NCBI GenBank assembly: GCA_944474755.1 | Contig: OX104114.1 | Coordinates: forward strand, 28,419,220 to 28,483,219 | Direction of reading: 5' to 3' | From: Limnoperna fortunei | Taxonomy: Eukaryota; Mollusca; Bivalvia; Mytilida; Modiolidae | Length of the DNA: 64,000 nucleotides | Part shown: positions 33,401 to 38,601 of the stretch, piece after piece | Layout of the letters: every line of letters begins with the position of its first letter | Numbering within the stretch: position 1 is the first letter of the stretch | Made by a program: the position numbers and the translations under genes | Notes under the pieces: generated by a model | Seen by the model: the letters and a program-made list of their open reading frames with translations, nothing else | Database searches by the model: none | What the model was told of the DNA's origin: nothing

Positions 33401-34805
33401 CAAACTACCTTAACCACTCGGCCACCGAGGCCCACTATTGAGACAGGGGTATAAAAATTAATATTTTGTTGATAAACAGAAATTTTACGATGAGAGAAAT
33501 TTAATAATGTCACATTATCTTTTATTATTAAATTTCCTCAACAGATTTTGTTAAAATGTTGCATGGCACAATCCCATATGTAGCTTTTGAGTAAGGCCAA
33601 TTTTTAAAAAAGGCAAAAATTGGCAGTTTTCAAAAGAATAGCTGAAAAATAGATTTTGTTAAAACTTTGCACAGCTGTTAAGTACTATAAAATGAAATAA
33701 AGTTGAATTTTCAACATAATCCCATTTGTAGGTTTTTTAGATAGGTCAATATTAATTATTTTATAGGTCCAGGGTAAAGTTAAAAATTATCATCTGAGAT
33801 GGACTGTCCTCATGCTTAGCTTATTTGTAATTCAGTAAAATTTGATCATAAAGATAAAAAAACAATGCATTGCATTGGGGAGTCATGTTCTATGTATATT
33901 AGTGTTTTAATTATATTATAATATGATGTGCTTTGAAGGCTTTGAGACCACAATGATTTATGTATCAACAATAAATGACAAAAAGGGCATGTCTGGAAGG
34001 GCTGTTCCAATTACAAAACTAACTCCCACCGGATAGCAGACATATTATGACATATTAATCTTATAAATAGCAACATTAGCTATAATTATATGTTAACATA
34101 CATTATGTGTGTTAAATTGGTGGAACAGACAGTTTATGGTGGCAATAGTGTTGGCCATATGTACCGTAATTCCATAAATGTATGGTAAATGGCATATTAG
34201 AATCGAAATAATTTATGGAGGCTGTGGTTTGTAATTGTTTTACTGCTGTTGCTTGGAATAAAATAATGCAACATAAATAGCTAGTCCATGGTAAAACAAT
34301 GATAAACCACAGCCTCTAGAAATTATTTCTTAAACAGCAAATAAACTTCAAATACATGTATCTGTCCAAACTTTTGTGTTAGACATCCTTAAATCAAATT
34401 TTAAAAATTTCAACTCGAGATTTCTTTGAAAATTGCAAAATATGCATATGATTATGATTTTTTTATATATGTTAATATGACACAGAATAATAAATAAACT
34501 GTAATGGAGACTTTTCCCTTAAAATGGTGCATATTACAGAGATTTTTTGTTAGGTTACATGGGTTGTATGTTTTAAATGATCATAAGCCTCATAAAGTAA
34601 CAACATGACACAAATTTTGAATTGAAATTTGCTTCAATTCTCACTTGTACATTTTAGATTCGACTATGGTGAAAAGTTCTGGATGATCAAGTGGAAACAG
34701 TTTACCTGTGCTTGTGGCTGTGCTAAATGTAAATACAATTCAGAGACAATCCATAAGACAATAGAGGACTATGAAAAAAGACATGAGGAGGAAAATATTG
34801 CTTAG
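1..34805 (+). CDS. EHMT: EHMT (G9a/GLP-type) histone H3K9 methyltransferase, 5'-partial, 21 exons
   Basis: Nuclear enzyme expected to place mono- and dimethyl marks on histone H3 lysine 9 using S-adenosylmethionine. Spliced coding segments: 1-441, 1606-1647, 3352-3483, 3721-3864, 4351-4541, 4875-4996, 7658-7724, 7953-8035, 9178-9284, 11668-11790, 12190-12396, 13552-13667, 14295-14333, 15431-15601, 16748-16892, 19731-19808, 20484-20599, 21472-21558, 30507-30585, 31235-31410, 34658-34805. They total 2814 nt and stay in frame, giving 937 residues and a TAG stop at 34803-34805. Domain order in window numbering: acidic Ser/Pro-rich region about 1-170, cysteine-rich RING-like domain about 175-300, ankyrin repeats about 380-640, pre-SET about 710-775, SET about 776-897, post-[11 protein letters not shown] at 906-913. 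This order is diagnostic of EHMT1/EHMT2; invertebrates usually have one such gene. The N-terminus and promoter lie upstream. Exon boundaries were set by eye from GT-AG signals, phase and family similarity. Confidence 0.95.
1606..1647 (+). CDS. EHMT: EHMT exon 2 (42-nt microexon)
   Basis: Encodes [14 protein letters not shown] between a ttacag acceptor and a gtaagt donor, phase 0 on both sides. An acceptor three bases downstream (cag|gct) would drop one Gln, a possible NAGNAG alternative. Being a multiple of three, the exon could be skipped without a frameshift. Confidence 0.75.
3352..3483 (+). CDS. EHMT: EHMT exon 3, start of cysteine-rich domain
   Basis: Encodes 44 residues including [17 protein letters not shown] and [12 protein letters not shown], matching the start of the EHMT RING-like cysteine-rich domain. 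Acceptor tttttcag; the donor gtttgc is weak. Phase 0 at both ends. Confidence 0.9.
3721..3864 (+). CDS. EHMT: EHMT exon 4, cysteine-rich domain
   Basis: 48 codons beginning [16 protein letters not shown] and ending [13 protein letters not shown]. The CCPGCGxFC zinc-binding signature is characteristic of EHMT1/2. The acceptor is ttacag and the donor gtagat; phase 0 at both ends. Confidence 0.93.
4351..4541 (+). CDS. EHMT: EHMT exon 5, end of cysteine-rich domain
   Basis: Encodes the rest of the zinc-binding domain ([20 protein letters not shown] and [17 protein letters not shown]) followed by an acidic linker. The CPHCGEES motif is a family hallmark. 191 nt, leaving phase 2 at a gtaagt donor. 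Confidence 0.93.
4875..4996 (+). CDS. EHMT: EHMT exon 6, linker before ankyrin repeats
   Basis: 122 nt in the frame set by exon 5. It encodes a charged, probably disordered linker containing [19 protein letters not shown]. No domain recognised. The acceptor is ttgtag and the donor gtaagg. Support is the phase match and the bordering EHMT exons. Confidence 0.8.
5558..7026 (+). repeat. Family A interspersed element, copy 1 (intron 6)
   Basis: Starts after a T-run with a near-perfect terminal hairpin (AGCTCAC..TGACCC-gaa-GGGTCA..GTGAGCT), continues with a cgtccgtcgtcg run, and ends with the hairpin AGGCTCC-tg-GGAGCCT followed by ctagtt. The inside has about 2.7 tandem copies of a unit near 495 bp (tttgaaac landmarks at about 5671, 6163 and 6658), with G-runs near 6267 and 6771. 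No long ORF. The architecture suggests a non-autonomous Helitron/Helentron-like element; that class is inference. Confidence 0.7.
7027..7435 (+). repeat. Family B element, copy 1, abutting family A
   Basis: Starts directly after family A copy 1 with the palindrome ATACCCC..GCTTgaaaaGCGG..GGGTAT, then ccatctgtttgtccgtctg. It has two loosely similar halves (gaatggaattggatgaaac and gaatggaattcgatgaaac) and ends near the small hairpin TGAGCAttGCTCA. Confidence 0.6.
7658..7724 (+). CDS. EHMT: EHMT exon 7, linker
   Basis: 67 nt encoding [20 protein letters not shown] and QE, a short amphipathic segment before the ankyrin region. The acceptor is ttgcag and the donor gtaagt; phases agree with both neighbours. 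Confidence 0.82.
7953..8035 (+). CDS. EHMT: EHMT exon 8, first (degenerate) ankyrin repeat
   Basis: 83 nt encoding [20 protein letters not shown] and VEKIMYML. The A-x-x-G-D-V-E-K-I pattern is the second half of an ankyrin repeat, matching the capping repeat of EHMT proteins. The acceptor is tttcag and the donor gtaagg. Confidence 0.9.
8253..8340 (+). repeat. Family G element 5' end (intron 8)
   Basis: Begins with the palindrome AGTCCC..GGGACT, then aaagtttgcactccatccat. It is cut off where family A copy 2 begins. Confidence 0.5.
8341..9104 (+). repeat. Family A element, copy 2, truncated (intron 8)
   Basis: Begins inside the family A 5' hairpin (tcaccttacccaaagggtca), then keeps the gtgagctattctcatcacttggc landmark in diverged form and runs to gatgagctataca. 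The 3' hairpin is missing. Several intervals describing a poor match to Lys/Phe-rich runs are typical of this family's interior. Confidence 0.55.
9178..9284 (+). CDS. EHMT: EHMT exon 9, ankyrin repeat
   Basis: Encodes an acidic linker and the ankyrin helices [20 protein letters not shown]. The acceptor is ttttcag and the donor gtaaag; it ends in phase 0. Confidence 0.92.
9373..9720 (+). repeat. Family G element, copy 2 (intron 9)
   Basis: Diverged copy: agcctctactggcattgtca, then aactagaggtttgcactttg, and internal phrases (gaccctttgaca-like) shared with the copy near 29.9 kb. The 3' limit is approximate. Confidence 0.45.
9918..10345 (+). repeat. Duplicated segment with aagagcccgtcgggctcctt
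   Basis: The phrase gctcgaaat..agc..gtagcccg, then gtgaccccctaaaactt, actccctgggtgtttactgt and aagagcccgtcgggctcctt occurs at about 9918-10030 and again at about 10217-10330. Each ends in a caccacactgggc landmark. Similar wording recurs at 31.9 kb. No function recognised. Confidence 0.5.
10370..10895 (+). repeat. Family D interspersed repeat, copy 1 (intron 9)
   Basis: Long match to about 32000-32530. Shared landmarks in order: ttatttccctaaagtcgccc, gatggttcacag, gacttccaatttatcagtaa, caactggattacgcgccatt, gatgggtgtcccatgaagca, gtggaagtgtgctgaacaga. No ends or target-site duplication identified. Confidence 0.65.
11668..11790 (+). CDS. EHMT: EHMT exon 10, ankyrin repeat
   Basis: 41 codons encoding [20 protein letters not shown] and [20 protein letters not shown], one canonical ankyrin repeat. 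The acceptor is ttttag and the donor gtaagt; phase 0 at both ends, about one repeat per exon. Confidence 0.94.
11791..12189 (+). other. EHMT intron 10, no repeat recognised
   Basis: Plain AT-rich intron between ankyrin exons 10 and 11. I see no ORF, repeat family or structural signal in it. Confidence 0.6.
12190..12396 (+). CDS. EHMT: EHMT exon 11, two ankyrin repeats with part of the methyl-lysine cage
   Basis: 69 codons covering two repeats: [20 protein letters not shown], then [16 protein letters not shown]523, W528 and E531 (window numbering) occupy the positions of the GLP/G9a aromatic cage that binds H3K9me1/2. The acceptor is attag; the donor gttggt is weak. Confidence 0.94.
13182..13530 (+). 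repeat. Family F element, copy 1, ending 21 nt before exon 12
   Basis: Starts tataccccactttgtccatc, with two tandem monomers (ttggtgcacagctttagcat, gtgcctcccctttcc, gtcagtcagttatctactt). It ends gggggtatacttagcacgac with the hairpin AGCAC-gactta-GTGCT then ggtccatgttt. The terminal gggtata matches the 5' taccccac as an inverted repeat. Confidence 0.65.
13552..13667 (+). CDS. EHMT: EHMT exon 12, ankyrin repeat completing the aromatic cage
   Basis: Encodes [20 protein letters not shown] and a repeat ending in HGDRPL. W561 in LHWAAY is the fourth cage position known from GLP. The acceptor cttacag lies about 20 nt after a family F repeat; the donor is gtaagt. Ends in phase 2. Confidence 0.94.
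14295..14333 (+). CDS. EHMT: EHMT exon 13 (39-nt microexon), ankyrin helix
   Basis: Encodes [14 protein letters not shown], the inner helices of an ankyrin repeat begun in exon 12 and finished in exon 14. The acceptor is ttccag and the donor gtaagt. Skipping would keep frame but destroy the repeat. Confidence 0.92.
15431..15601 (+). CDS. EHMT: EHMT exon 14, last ankyrin repeats
   Basis: Encodes [20 protein letters not shown] and the linker after the ankyrin domain. The acceptor is attcag and the donor gtaata, phase 2. A family F repeat starts about 44 nt after the donor. Confidence 0.92.
15645..15912 (+). repeat. Family F element, copy 2 (intron 14)
   Basis: Starts tatacgccgagtcataagag, then ccgtccgtctgtctgtccgg; one monomer (tttggtgcacagctttagca). 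Ends gggtatacttagcacaactt with a diverged 3' hairpin. Lies about 44 nt after the exon 14 donor. Confidence 0.62.
16748..16892 (+). CDS. EHMT: EHMT exon 15, ankyrin-to-pre-SET linker
   Basis: Encodes [20 protein letters not shown] and ends NRTISSLQ just before the pre-SET cysteines. The R-E-x-I-P-I-P motif is conserved in EHMT proteins. The acceptor is ctttaag and the donor gtaata. The last 24 nt plus the donor are imperfectly copied twice in the following intron. Confidence 0.93.
16868..16980 (+). repeat. Triplicated exon 15 end plus splice donor
   Basis: The exon 15 end (16868-16894, aatagaaccatcagtagttt then acaggt) recurs at about 16905-16931 and about 16948-16975 in the intron, with spacing near 37 and 43 bp. 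Copy 2 keeps cag|gtt as a possible donor; its use would add 37 nt with an in-frame TAG at 16908-16910. Confidence 0.7.
17375..17710 (+). repeat. Family H dispersed repeat, copy 1 (intron 15)
   Basis: Matches about 33540-33895 in order: aacttt gcacagctgt, gttgaatttt, taggtccattgtcaaggtaa versus taggtccagggtaaagttaa, tcttctgagatgga, and aaaaacaatgca..tggggt. Ends not defined. Confidence 0.5.
18131..19644 (+). repeat. Family E element, copy 1, split by a hAT-like insertion (intron 15)
   Basis: 5' palindrome GTCTC(A)CC..GCAACGAAAGTCGC..GGCGAGAC, then gggaatccggcggcg, about four 146-bp monomers, and the 3' end gcaggcgagacgttttg with GTGT-cc-ACAC before ttgt. The third monomer is interrupted between 18688 and 19378. 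Confidence 0.7.
18689..19377. mobile_element. hAT-like non-autonomous transposon, 689 bp, nested in family E
   Basis: Flanked by the 8-bp direct repeat aatatttg (18681-18688 and 19378-19385). Removing the element and one repeat restores the family E monomer. Ends TAGAGAGGGGTATCG and (reverse complement of the right end) TAGTGGTGGGCGGTA match at 7 of the first 10 positions. Subterminal sequence is rich in cgatatac/ggtataccgg motifs, typical of hAT elements. No transposase seen. Confidence 0.75.
19731..19808 (+). CDS. EHMT: EHMT exon 16, pre-SET zinc cluster (first half)
   Basis: 26 codons: [20 protein letters not shown] then KCWYDK. The CxC-x3-C-x4-CxC spacing supplies ligands for the triangular Zn3 cluster of pre-SET domains. 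The acceptor is tttcag; the donor gtttgt is weak. Confidence 0.95.
20055..20300 (+). repeat. Family B element, copy 2 (intron 16)
   Basis: Shares the layout of copy 1: tatatcccagtctcgaaggg at the 5' end, then ttgtctgttcgtccatatgt, and a 3' hairpin TGAGC-atta-GCTCA. Shorter and diverged. Confidence 0.5.
20484..20599 (+). CDS. EHMT: EHMT exon 17, pre-SET (second half)
   Basis: Encodes [20 protein letters not shown] and [17 protein letters not shown]. The PPLIFEC and CxCxxxCxNR motifs complete the pre-SET domain. The donor gtaagt leaves phase 2. Confidence 0.95.
21472..21558 (+). CDS. EHMT: EHMT exon 18, start of SET domain
   Basis: Encodes [20 protein letters not shown] and [15 protein letters not shown] (786-790) is the GxG motif contributing to S-adenosylmethionine binding. 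The following intron is 8,948 bp, the longest in the window. Confidence 0.95.
22040..22245 (+). repeat. Local duplication in intron 18
   Basis: gcaggcccaaaggagtttca..aaaactacagatag is repeated about 140 bp later as gcaggaccaaaggaatttga..aaaattagagatag. Likely a small local duplication. Confidence 0.4.
22428..22832 (+). repeat. Family C element, copy 2 (intron 18)
   Basis: Starts after TTTTT with ATGCCCC-GCGAC-gacat-GTCG-GGGGTCAT, then tgtctgtccgtctgtacgtc. Contains two tandem monomers of about 167 bp (aaatttccgtcaagc at 22495 and 22662). Ends at gcgggggcat and the hairpin GTGTCC-ca-TGGACAC. The cleanest copy of the family here. Confidence 0.65.
23487..24904 (+). repeat. Family E element, copy 2 (intron 18)
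   Basis: Perfect stem GTCTCGCC/GGCGAGAC with inner GCGAC-gaaa-GTCGC, eight GGC triplets, then about eight 146-bp monomers (gtgtcacctg at 23811, 23957, 24103, 24249 and onward). Ends ggcgagacgtttttctgtgt with cc-acacttgt. Each monomer carries TGACCTTGACCTC or a one-base variant. Confidence 0.8.
25255..25335 (-). repeat. SINE 3'-tail fragment
   Basis: ttgtttgaatggtgtttaat followed by gccatttcagcaatttgttc is the reverse of the shared molluscan SINE tail. The tRNA head is absent. Confidence 0.45.
25463..26729 (+). repeat. Family E element, copy 3 (intron 18)
   Basis: Same 5' palindrome, six GGC triplets, about seven 146-bp monomers (25781, 25927, 26073 and onward) that are very alike, and the same 3' end. 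Monomer similarity within the copy suggests recent homogenisation. Confidence 0.8.
28160..28480 (+). repeat. 27-bp minisatellite (intron 18)
   Basis: About 11 to 12 near-identical units of gtgtatccttggtgtcaggg plus gaggggg. The G-rich runs make all three frames open; the apparent repeated peptides are not genes. Confidence 0.85.
28539..28815. mobile_element. MITE of 277 bp with 22-bp terminal inverted repeats and TTAA ends
   Basis: Left end TTAAGGTATCCGACCCATAA and right end (reverse complement) TTAAGGTATCCGGACCATAA agree at 20 of 22 positions including the final TT. TTAA at both ends fits a piggyBac-type duplication, though TA would also be consistent. No ORF. Confidence 0.65.
29868..30345 (+). 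repeat. Family G element, copy 3 (intron 18)
   Basis: ctttgccaaaagggactata followed by gatttgcactctgtccacca. Contains about two loosely repeated units (acaaccatgatgaattacag and accaccattagttatagatc landmarks; atttttgtcgaaattatggc and atttttgtcaaagttatggc). Confidence 0.45.
30507..30585 (+). CDS. EHMT: EHMT exon 19, SET domain
   Basis: Encodes [20 protein letters not shown] and LFDLDNR. The EYxGE strand and the LFDLDN motif match G9a/GLP closely. The acceptor is ttacag and the donor gtaaga, phase 0. Confidence 0.95.
31235..31410 (+). CDS. EHMT: EHMT exon 20, SET catalytic core
   Basis: Encodes [20 protein letters not shown] through [20 protein letters not shown]. The NHLCEPN motif (850-856) forms the cofactor-binding pseudoknot, and its Cys853 is expected to join the post-SET zinc site. 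The acceptor is ttccag and the donor gtgagt, phase 2. Confidence 0.96.
31465..31540 (-). repeat. SINE 3'-tail fragment with (GTTT)n (intron 20)
   Basis: tttgtttgtttgtttgtttg then aatggtgttttaatgacact and ttcagcaattttcagctata: the reverse of the SINE tail, headless. Confidence 0.5.
31890..32545 (+). repeat. Family D interspersed repeat, copy 2 (intron 20)
   Basis: Second copy, with a longer 5' part (caggcctcaccagactgggc, then repeated gtcgccct units). It contains an open frame of about 111 codons reading [11 protein letters not shown], but the other copy does not keep that frame open, so I do not call a gene. Confidence 0.6.
33199..33433 (-). mobile_element. tRNA-derived SINE, copy 1 (intron 20)
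   Basis: On the minus strand it starts gggcctcggtggccgagtgg (box A region), followed by the box B-like gcgggttcgattctcactgc, acaaggattgccagttttcc, ccaataaaaactggacacca and a tail related to gctgaaaaattgctgaaag. A full-length, moderately diverged copy. Confidence 0.75.
33540..33895 (+). repeat. Family H dispersed repeat, copy 2 (intron 20)
   Basis: Second copy of the sequence near 17.4 kb; includes two loose units with ttgcacagctgttaagtact and cataatcccatttgtaggtt. No coding potential. Confidence 0.5.
34000..34128. repeat. Possible small MITE (intron 20)
   Basis: ggctgttccaatt at the left and aattggtggaacag at the right form an imperfect inverted repeat around about 100 bp of AT-rich sequence. 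The gagggctgttcc phrase also occurs near 9725. No clear target-site duplication. Confidence 0.3.
34205..34329. repeat. Foldback with 39-bp arms (intron 20)
   Basis: Left arm 34205-34243 and right arm 34291-34329 are inverted copies agreeing at 35 of 39 positions (gaaataattt, gaggctgtggttt and attgttttac blocks in each), with a 47-nt loop. It could be a tiny MITE or, if transcribed, a stable hairpin about 330 nt before the last coding exon. Confidence 0.7.
34658..34805 (+). CDS. EHMT: EHMT last coding exon, end of SET plus post-SET
   Basis: Encodes [20 protein letters not shown] then GCAKCKYNS and a charged 20-residue tail rich in Glu and Lys, ending at TAG 34803-34805. FDYGEKFW contains the catalytic tyrosine of the SET fold; CACGCAKC fits the post-SET CxCx4C with one extra Cys. 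The tail goes beyond the short C-termini of vertebrate homologues. Confidence 0.95.
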
Positions 34806-35531
34806 TCTTAAATAACTTGTGTAATTTTCTCATGTTTTATAATTTTGTTAAGCCTTAATCTTTTGTTTATTTGTTTGCCTGCCTGATGAATTTTTTTTTT
34901 TAATTTCAGTTGTCTTGCCATTTTGACAGCTGATTTCTTCAATTCACAATTTTTTAAATGTAATATATCATTTGCACAGAAACAGAGCATATTTAATAGA
35001 CAGAAACTAACAATTGTTTTCATTTTTTGCATGAAAATTAACAACTTCATACCAAATGGCATATAGTTAATTAACTTGGAATATCTTTGTTGATTTCTCT
35101 TTTGTCTGTAGTGTCTGCTTTGTTAACTTGTAGAATTTTAGTTTGAATCCAATTTTATTGGGTTGTTACATGATGGCTAAGCTTTTCCTAAGATCTCTTG
35201 CACATATTTTGAGAAACTTCTGAATTTTTGTCTTTATAACATTCCTTTAAAACATATTTGGCACCTTATGAATTCACTATTTGATTGCTGCTATTGGTTG
35301 GAAATCTTTTTTGTTCGAATAATGAACAGAAAATTTATAAATTGGGTGGTTAAGCCAGTCCAACATATTTTAATTATGTGGAAGAAAAAAAAGATAATTT
35401 TGCTTAGCACTAGTCCAAAAGCAAGAGAGATGGCAACCCATTAATTGAAACATTTTGGAATTTGTTCATGCTTAAATATTTTAACGAATGGGAGATACCA
35501 TAAACTATAGTGTCACTTATTGGTCCCTTTT
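34806..35531 (+). other. 3' flank of EHMT, presumed 3' UTR
   Basis: AT-rich and free of any recognisable gene. I found no AATAAA hexamer close to the stop. The next ones lie inside the family A repeat (for example near 36057), and a plain one is at 40015-40020. The polyadenylation site is unresolved; the transcript may run into or beyond the repeat. Confidence 0.4.
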
Positions 35532-35532
35532 T

Positions 35533-37747
35533 AGCTCACCTGGACCGAAGGTCCATGTGAGCTATTGCTATCACTTGGCGTCCGTCGTCCGTCGTCTGTC
35601 GTCCGTCGTCCGTCGTCCGTCGTCTGTCGTCCGTCGTCCGTCGTAAACTTTTTCAAAAATCTTCTCCTCTGAAACCACTGGGCCAATTTTTTTCAAACTT
35701 GGCCACAATCATCCTTAGGGTTCCTAGTTTCAAGTTTGTACCCAGGGTGTTGATCAACAGACAAATATGGCCGCTGTTACTAAAAATAGAACATGGGGGT
35801 CAACACAGGTTTTTGATCATTATCTAAAAAACTATAATAGCTATAGAGAAAACCGTTACTTCAAATTGATCAGCACATTAAGGTCTACAATAGTTGCTAT
35901 TAGTGCGAAGTTGTGTATTGGCTTATTGTAGGAGTTATTGCCCTTTTTTGACGATTTTTGACAAAATTTTTGGTATTTACAATATAACCTGAAAAATATA
36001 CGAGGTAGAGTGAAAGTGTAAATGGCAAAAATGATCAGCAATAAAAGCCCTACAATTCACTTGATTGGTCTGAAATTGTCAGATCACTCTTTATATGAGT
36101 TATTGCCCTTAAATGGTAATTTTTTATGAAATTTTCCGTTTTTGTCCTGTAACTTTAAAACTATAACAGCTAGAGTAAAACTGTAAATAGCAAAAATGAT
36201 CAACAATACAAGCCCTACAATTCACTGTATTAGTCTGAAATTGTCAGATGACTCCTTATAGGAGTTATTGCCCTTAAATGGCAATTTTTTATGAAATTTT
36301 CCGTTTTTGTCCTGTAACTTGAAAACTATAGCAGCTAGATTGAAACTGTAAATTGCACAAATGATCAGCAATAAAGACCCTACAATTCACTTGATTGGTC
36401 TGAAATTGTCAGATGACTCCTTATATGAGTTATTGCCCTTAAATGGTAATTTTTTATGAAATTTTCCGTTTTTGTCTTGTAACTTTAAAACTATAACAGC
36501 TAGAGTAAAACTGTAAATAGCAAAAATGATCAACAATACAAGCCCTACAATTCACTGTATTAGTCTGAAATTGTCAGATGACTCCTTATAGGAGTTATTG
36601 CCCTTAAATGGCAATTTTTTATGAAATTTTCCGTTTTTGTCCTGTAACTTGAAAACTATAGCAGCTAGATTGAAACTGTAAATTGCACAAATGATCAGCA
36701 ATAAAGACCCTACAATTCACTTGATTGGTCTGAAATTGTCAGATGACTCCTTATATGAGTTATTGCCCTTAAATGGTAATTTTTTATGAAATTTTCCGTT
36801 TTTGTCCTGTAACTTTAAAACTATAACAGCTAGAGTAAAACTGTAAATAGCAAAAATGATCAACAATACAAGCCCTACAATTCACTGTATTTGTCTGAAA
36901 TTGTCAGATGACTCCTTATAGAGTTATTGCCCTTAAATGGCAATTTTTTATGAAATTTTCCGTTTTTGTCCTGTAACTTGAAAACTATAGCAGCTAGATT
37001 GAAACTGTAAATTGCACAAATGATCAGCAATAAAGACCCTACAATTCACTTGATTGGTCTGAAATTGTCAGATGACTCCTTATAGAAGTTATTGCCCTTA
37101 AATTGCAATTTTTTATGAAATTTTCCGTTTTTGTCCTGTAACTTAAAAACCATAGCAGCTAGAGTGAAATAATAAATTGCAAAAATGATCAGCAAAAAAG
37201 CCCTACAATTCATTTAATTGGTCTGAAATTGTCAGATGACTCCTTATAGGGGTTATTGCCCTTAAATGACAATTTTGTTAAGAAATTTTCCATTTTTGTC
37301 CTGTAACTTGAAAACTATAGTAGCTAGATTAAAACTGTAAATTGCACAAATGATCAGCAATAGAAGCCCTACAAATGATTGCTTAGTCCAAAAATTGCAA
37401 GATGACTCTTTATAGGAGTTATTGCCCTTTCATTATGAATTTGGACATATGAACAGTTTTTTAATTATAAATTAGTCTATAACACACCTATTAGTAGAGT
37501 AAAACTGTAAATTTCTAAAGTACCCTAAAGGACAATGCCTAAAAACCATTTAATTTTCAGAAATTGTGGATGGCACCTTATAGGAGTTATTGTATTTAAC
37601 AAATTTTTTGAAGAAATGTTTAGTTTTTGCACAGTAACTTAAAAGCTATAACAACTAGACTGAAACTGTTAATTTCAAAAATTTTAATATAGTTTAAGTC
37701 ATTTGGATTCCAGGTGAGCGATTACAGGCTCCTGGGAGCCTCTAGTT
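35533..37747 (+). repeat. Family A element, copy 3, with dimeric 165-bp tandem array
   Basis: Complete copy downstream of EHMT: a 5' hairpin with arms AGCTCAC/GTGAGCT and TGGACC/GGTCCA, an expanded ccgtcgt run at about 35580-35645, and the 3' hairpin with tctagtt. From about 35960 to 37440 there are roughly nine monomers of 165 bp (landmark tttttatgaaattttccg). Two monomer types alternate (caacaatacaagccc versus cagcaataaagaccc), making a 330-bp higher-order unit. No coding capacity. Confidence 0.75.
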
Positions 37748-38380
37748 ACTTAATTGTGTAATTTATCGAAGATTGAGAAATAGTAAAATTATTGAATCAT
37801 GTTAACAATTGGTTTTTATAATATTTATAAATTAATCATAAGTTTTGTGTATAATTTGCATCATTACCATGATATATTTATTTTATCATAAAGGCTTATC
37901 GAAATATCATGGATTATTATTATAATATTTATGATTTGTAGTTGTTTCACCTGTTTTTTTTTGTATATTTTTATGAAAAATCTAATTTTATGAAATTTTT
38001 GTAATATTATAGTGATGATGTAATAAGAAAAGTTATTGGTTGTTTGGTTAATGCCAAATCTATTCATACTGGATTTTACCAGCCTAAAACTCAAACTTTG
38101 AAATATTTCTTTTTTTGCTTGGTCATTTCGGTAGCTGAAAGTATTGTTTTAATTTTATAAAACATGGTTTTTATATGAAATGCTTTAGTAATGTTTTATT
38201 AATGGTTTCACATTGGAAAATTTATATATATTTACACTTTTATCAAGAGATCTTTAATATTTACAACATTCTGTAAAATGTTTTAATTGTGTTAAGTTAT
38301 GAATATACATATTCTGAAAGTATTAATTTAGATTATTATAAAATAAGGGATTTTCCAGAAATAACTGGTGGTTGGCTTAT
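37748..38380. other. Intergenic, no feature recognised
   Basis: AT-rich sequence between family A copy 3 and family F copy 3, with homopolymer runs only. Confidence 0.5.
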
Positions 38381-38601
38381 TATACCCTACTCATAAGAGA
38401 AGGGGCAATATTGCAATCGCCTTGTCTGTCGGTCTGACCGTTCGGTGCAAACTCAGTAAACGATTTCTTGGCTTCTGCTTTAGCATGACGAGTTGTACCC
38501 CGACTCCCCTTTCCAGGTCAGTCAGTTATCTACTTCCTGTTTTACAAGCCAAAAATGGTTGAGTGGGGGTATACTTAGCACGACATAGTGCTAGTCCTTT
38601 T
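38381..38601 (+). repeat. Family F element, copy 3
   Basis: tataccctactcataagaga, aggggcaatattgcaatcgc, then gtctgtcggtctgaccgttc. One shortened monomer; ends gggggtatacttagcacgac with hairpin AGCAC-gacata-GTGCT. Confidence 0.62.
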
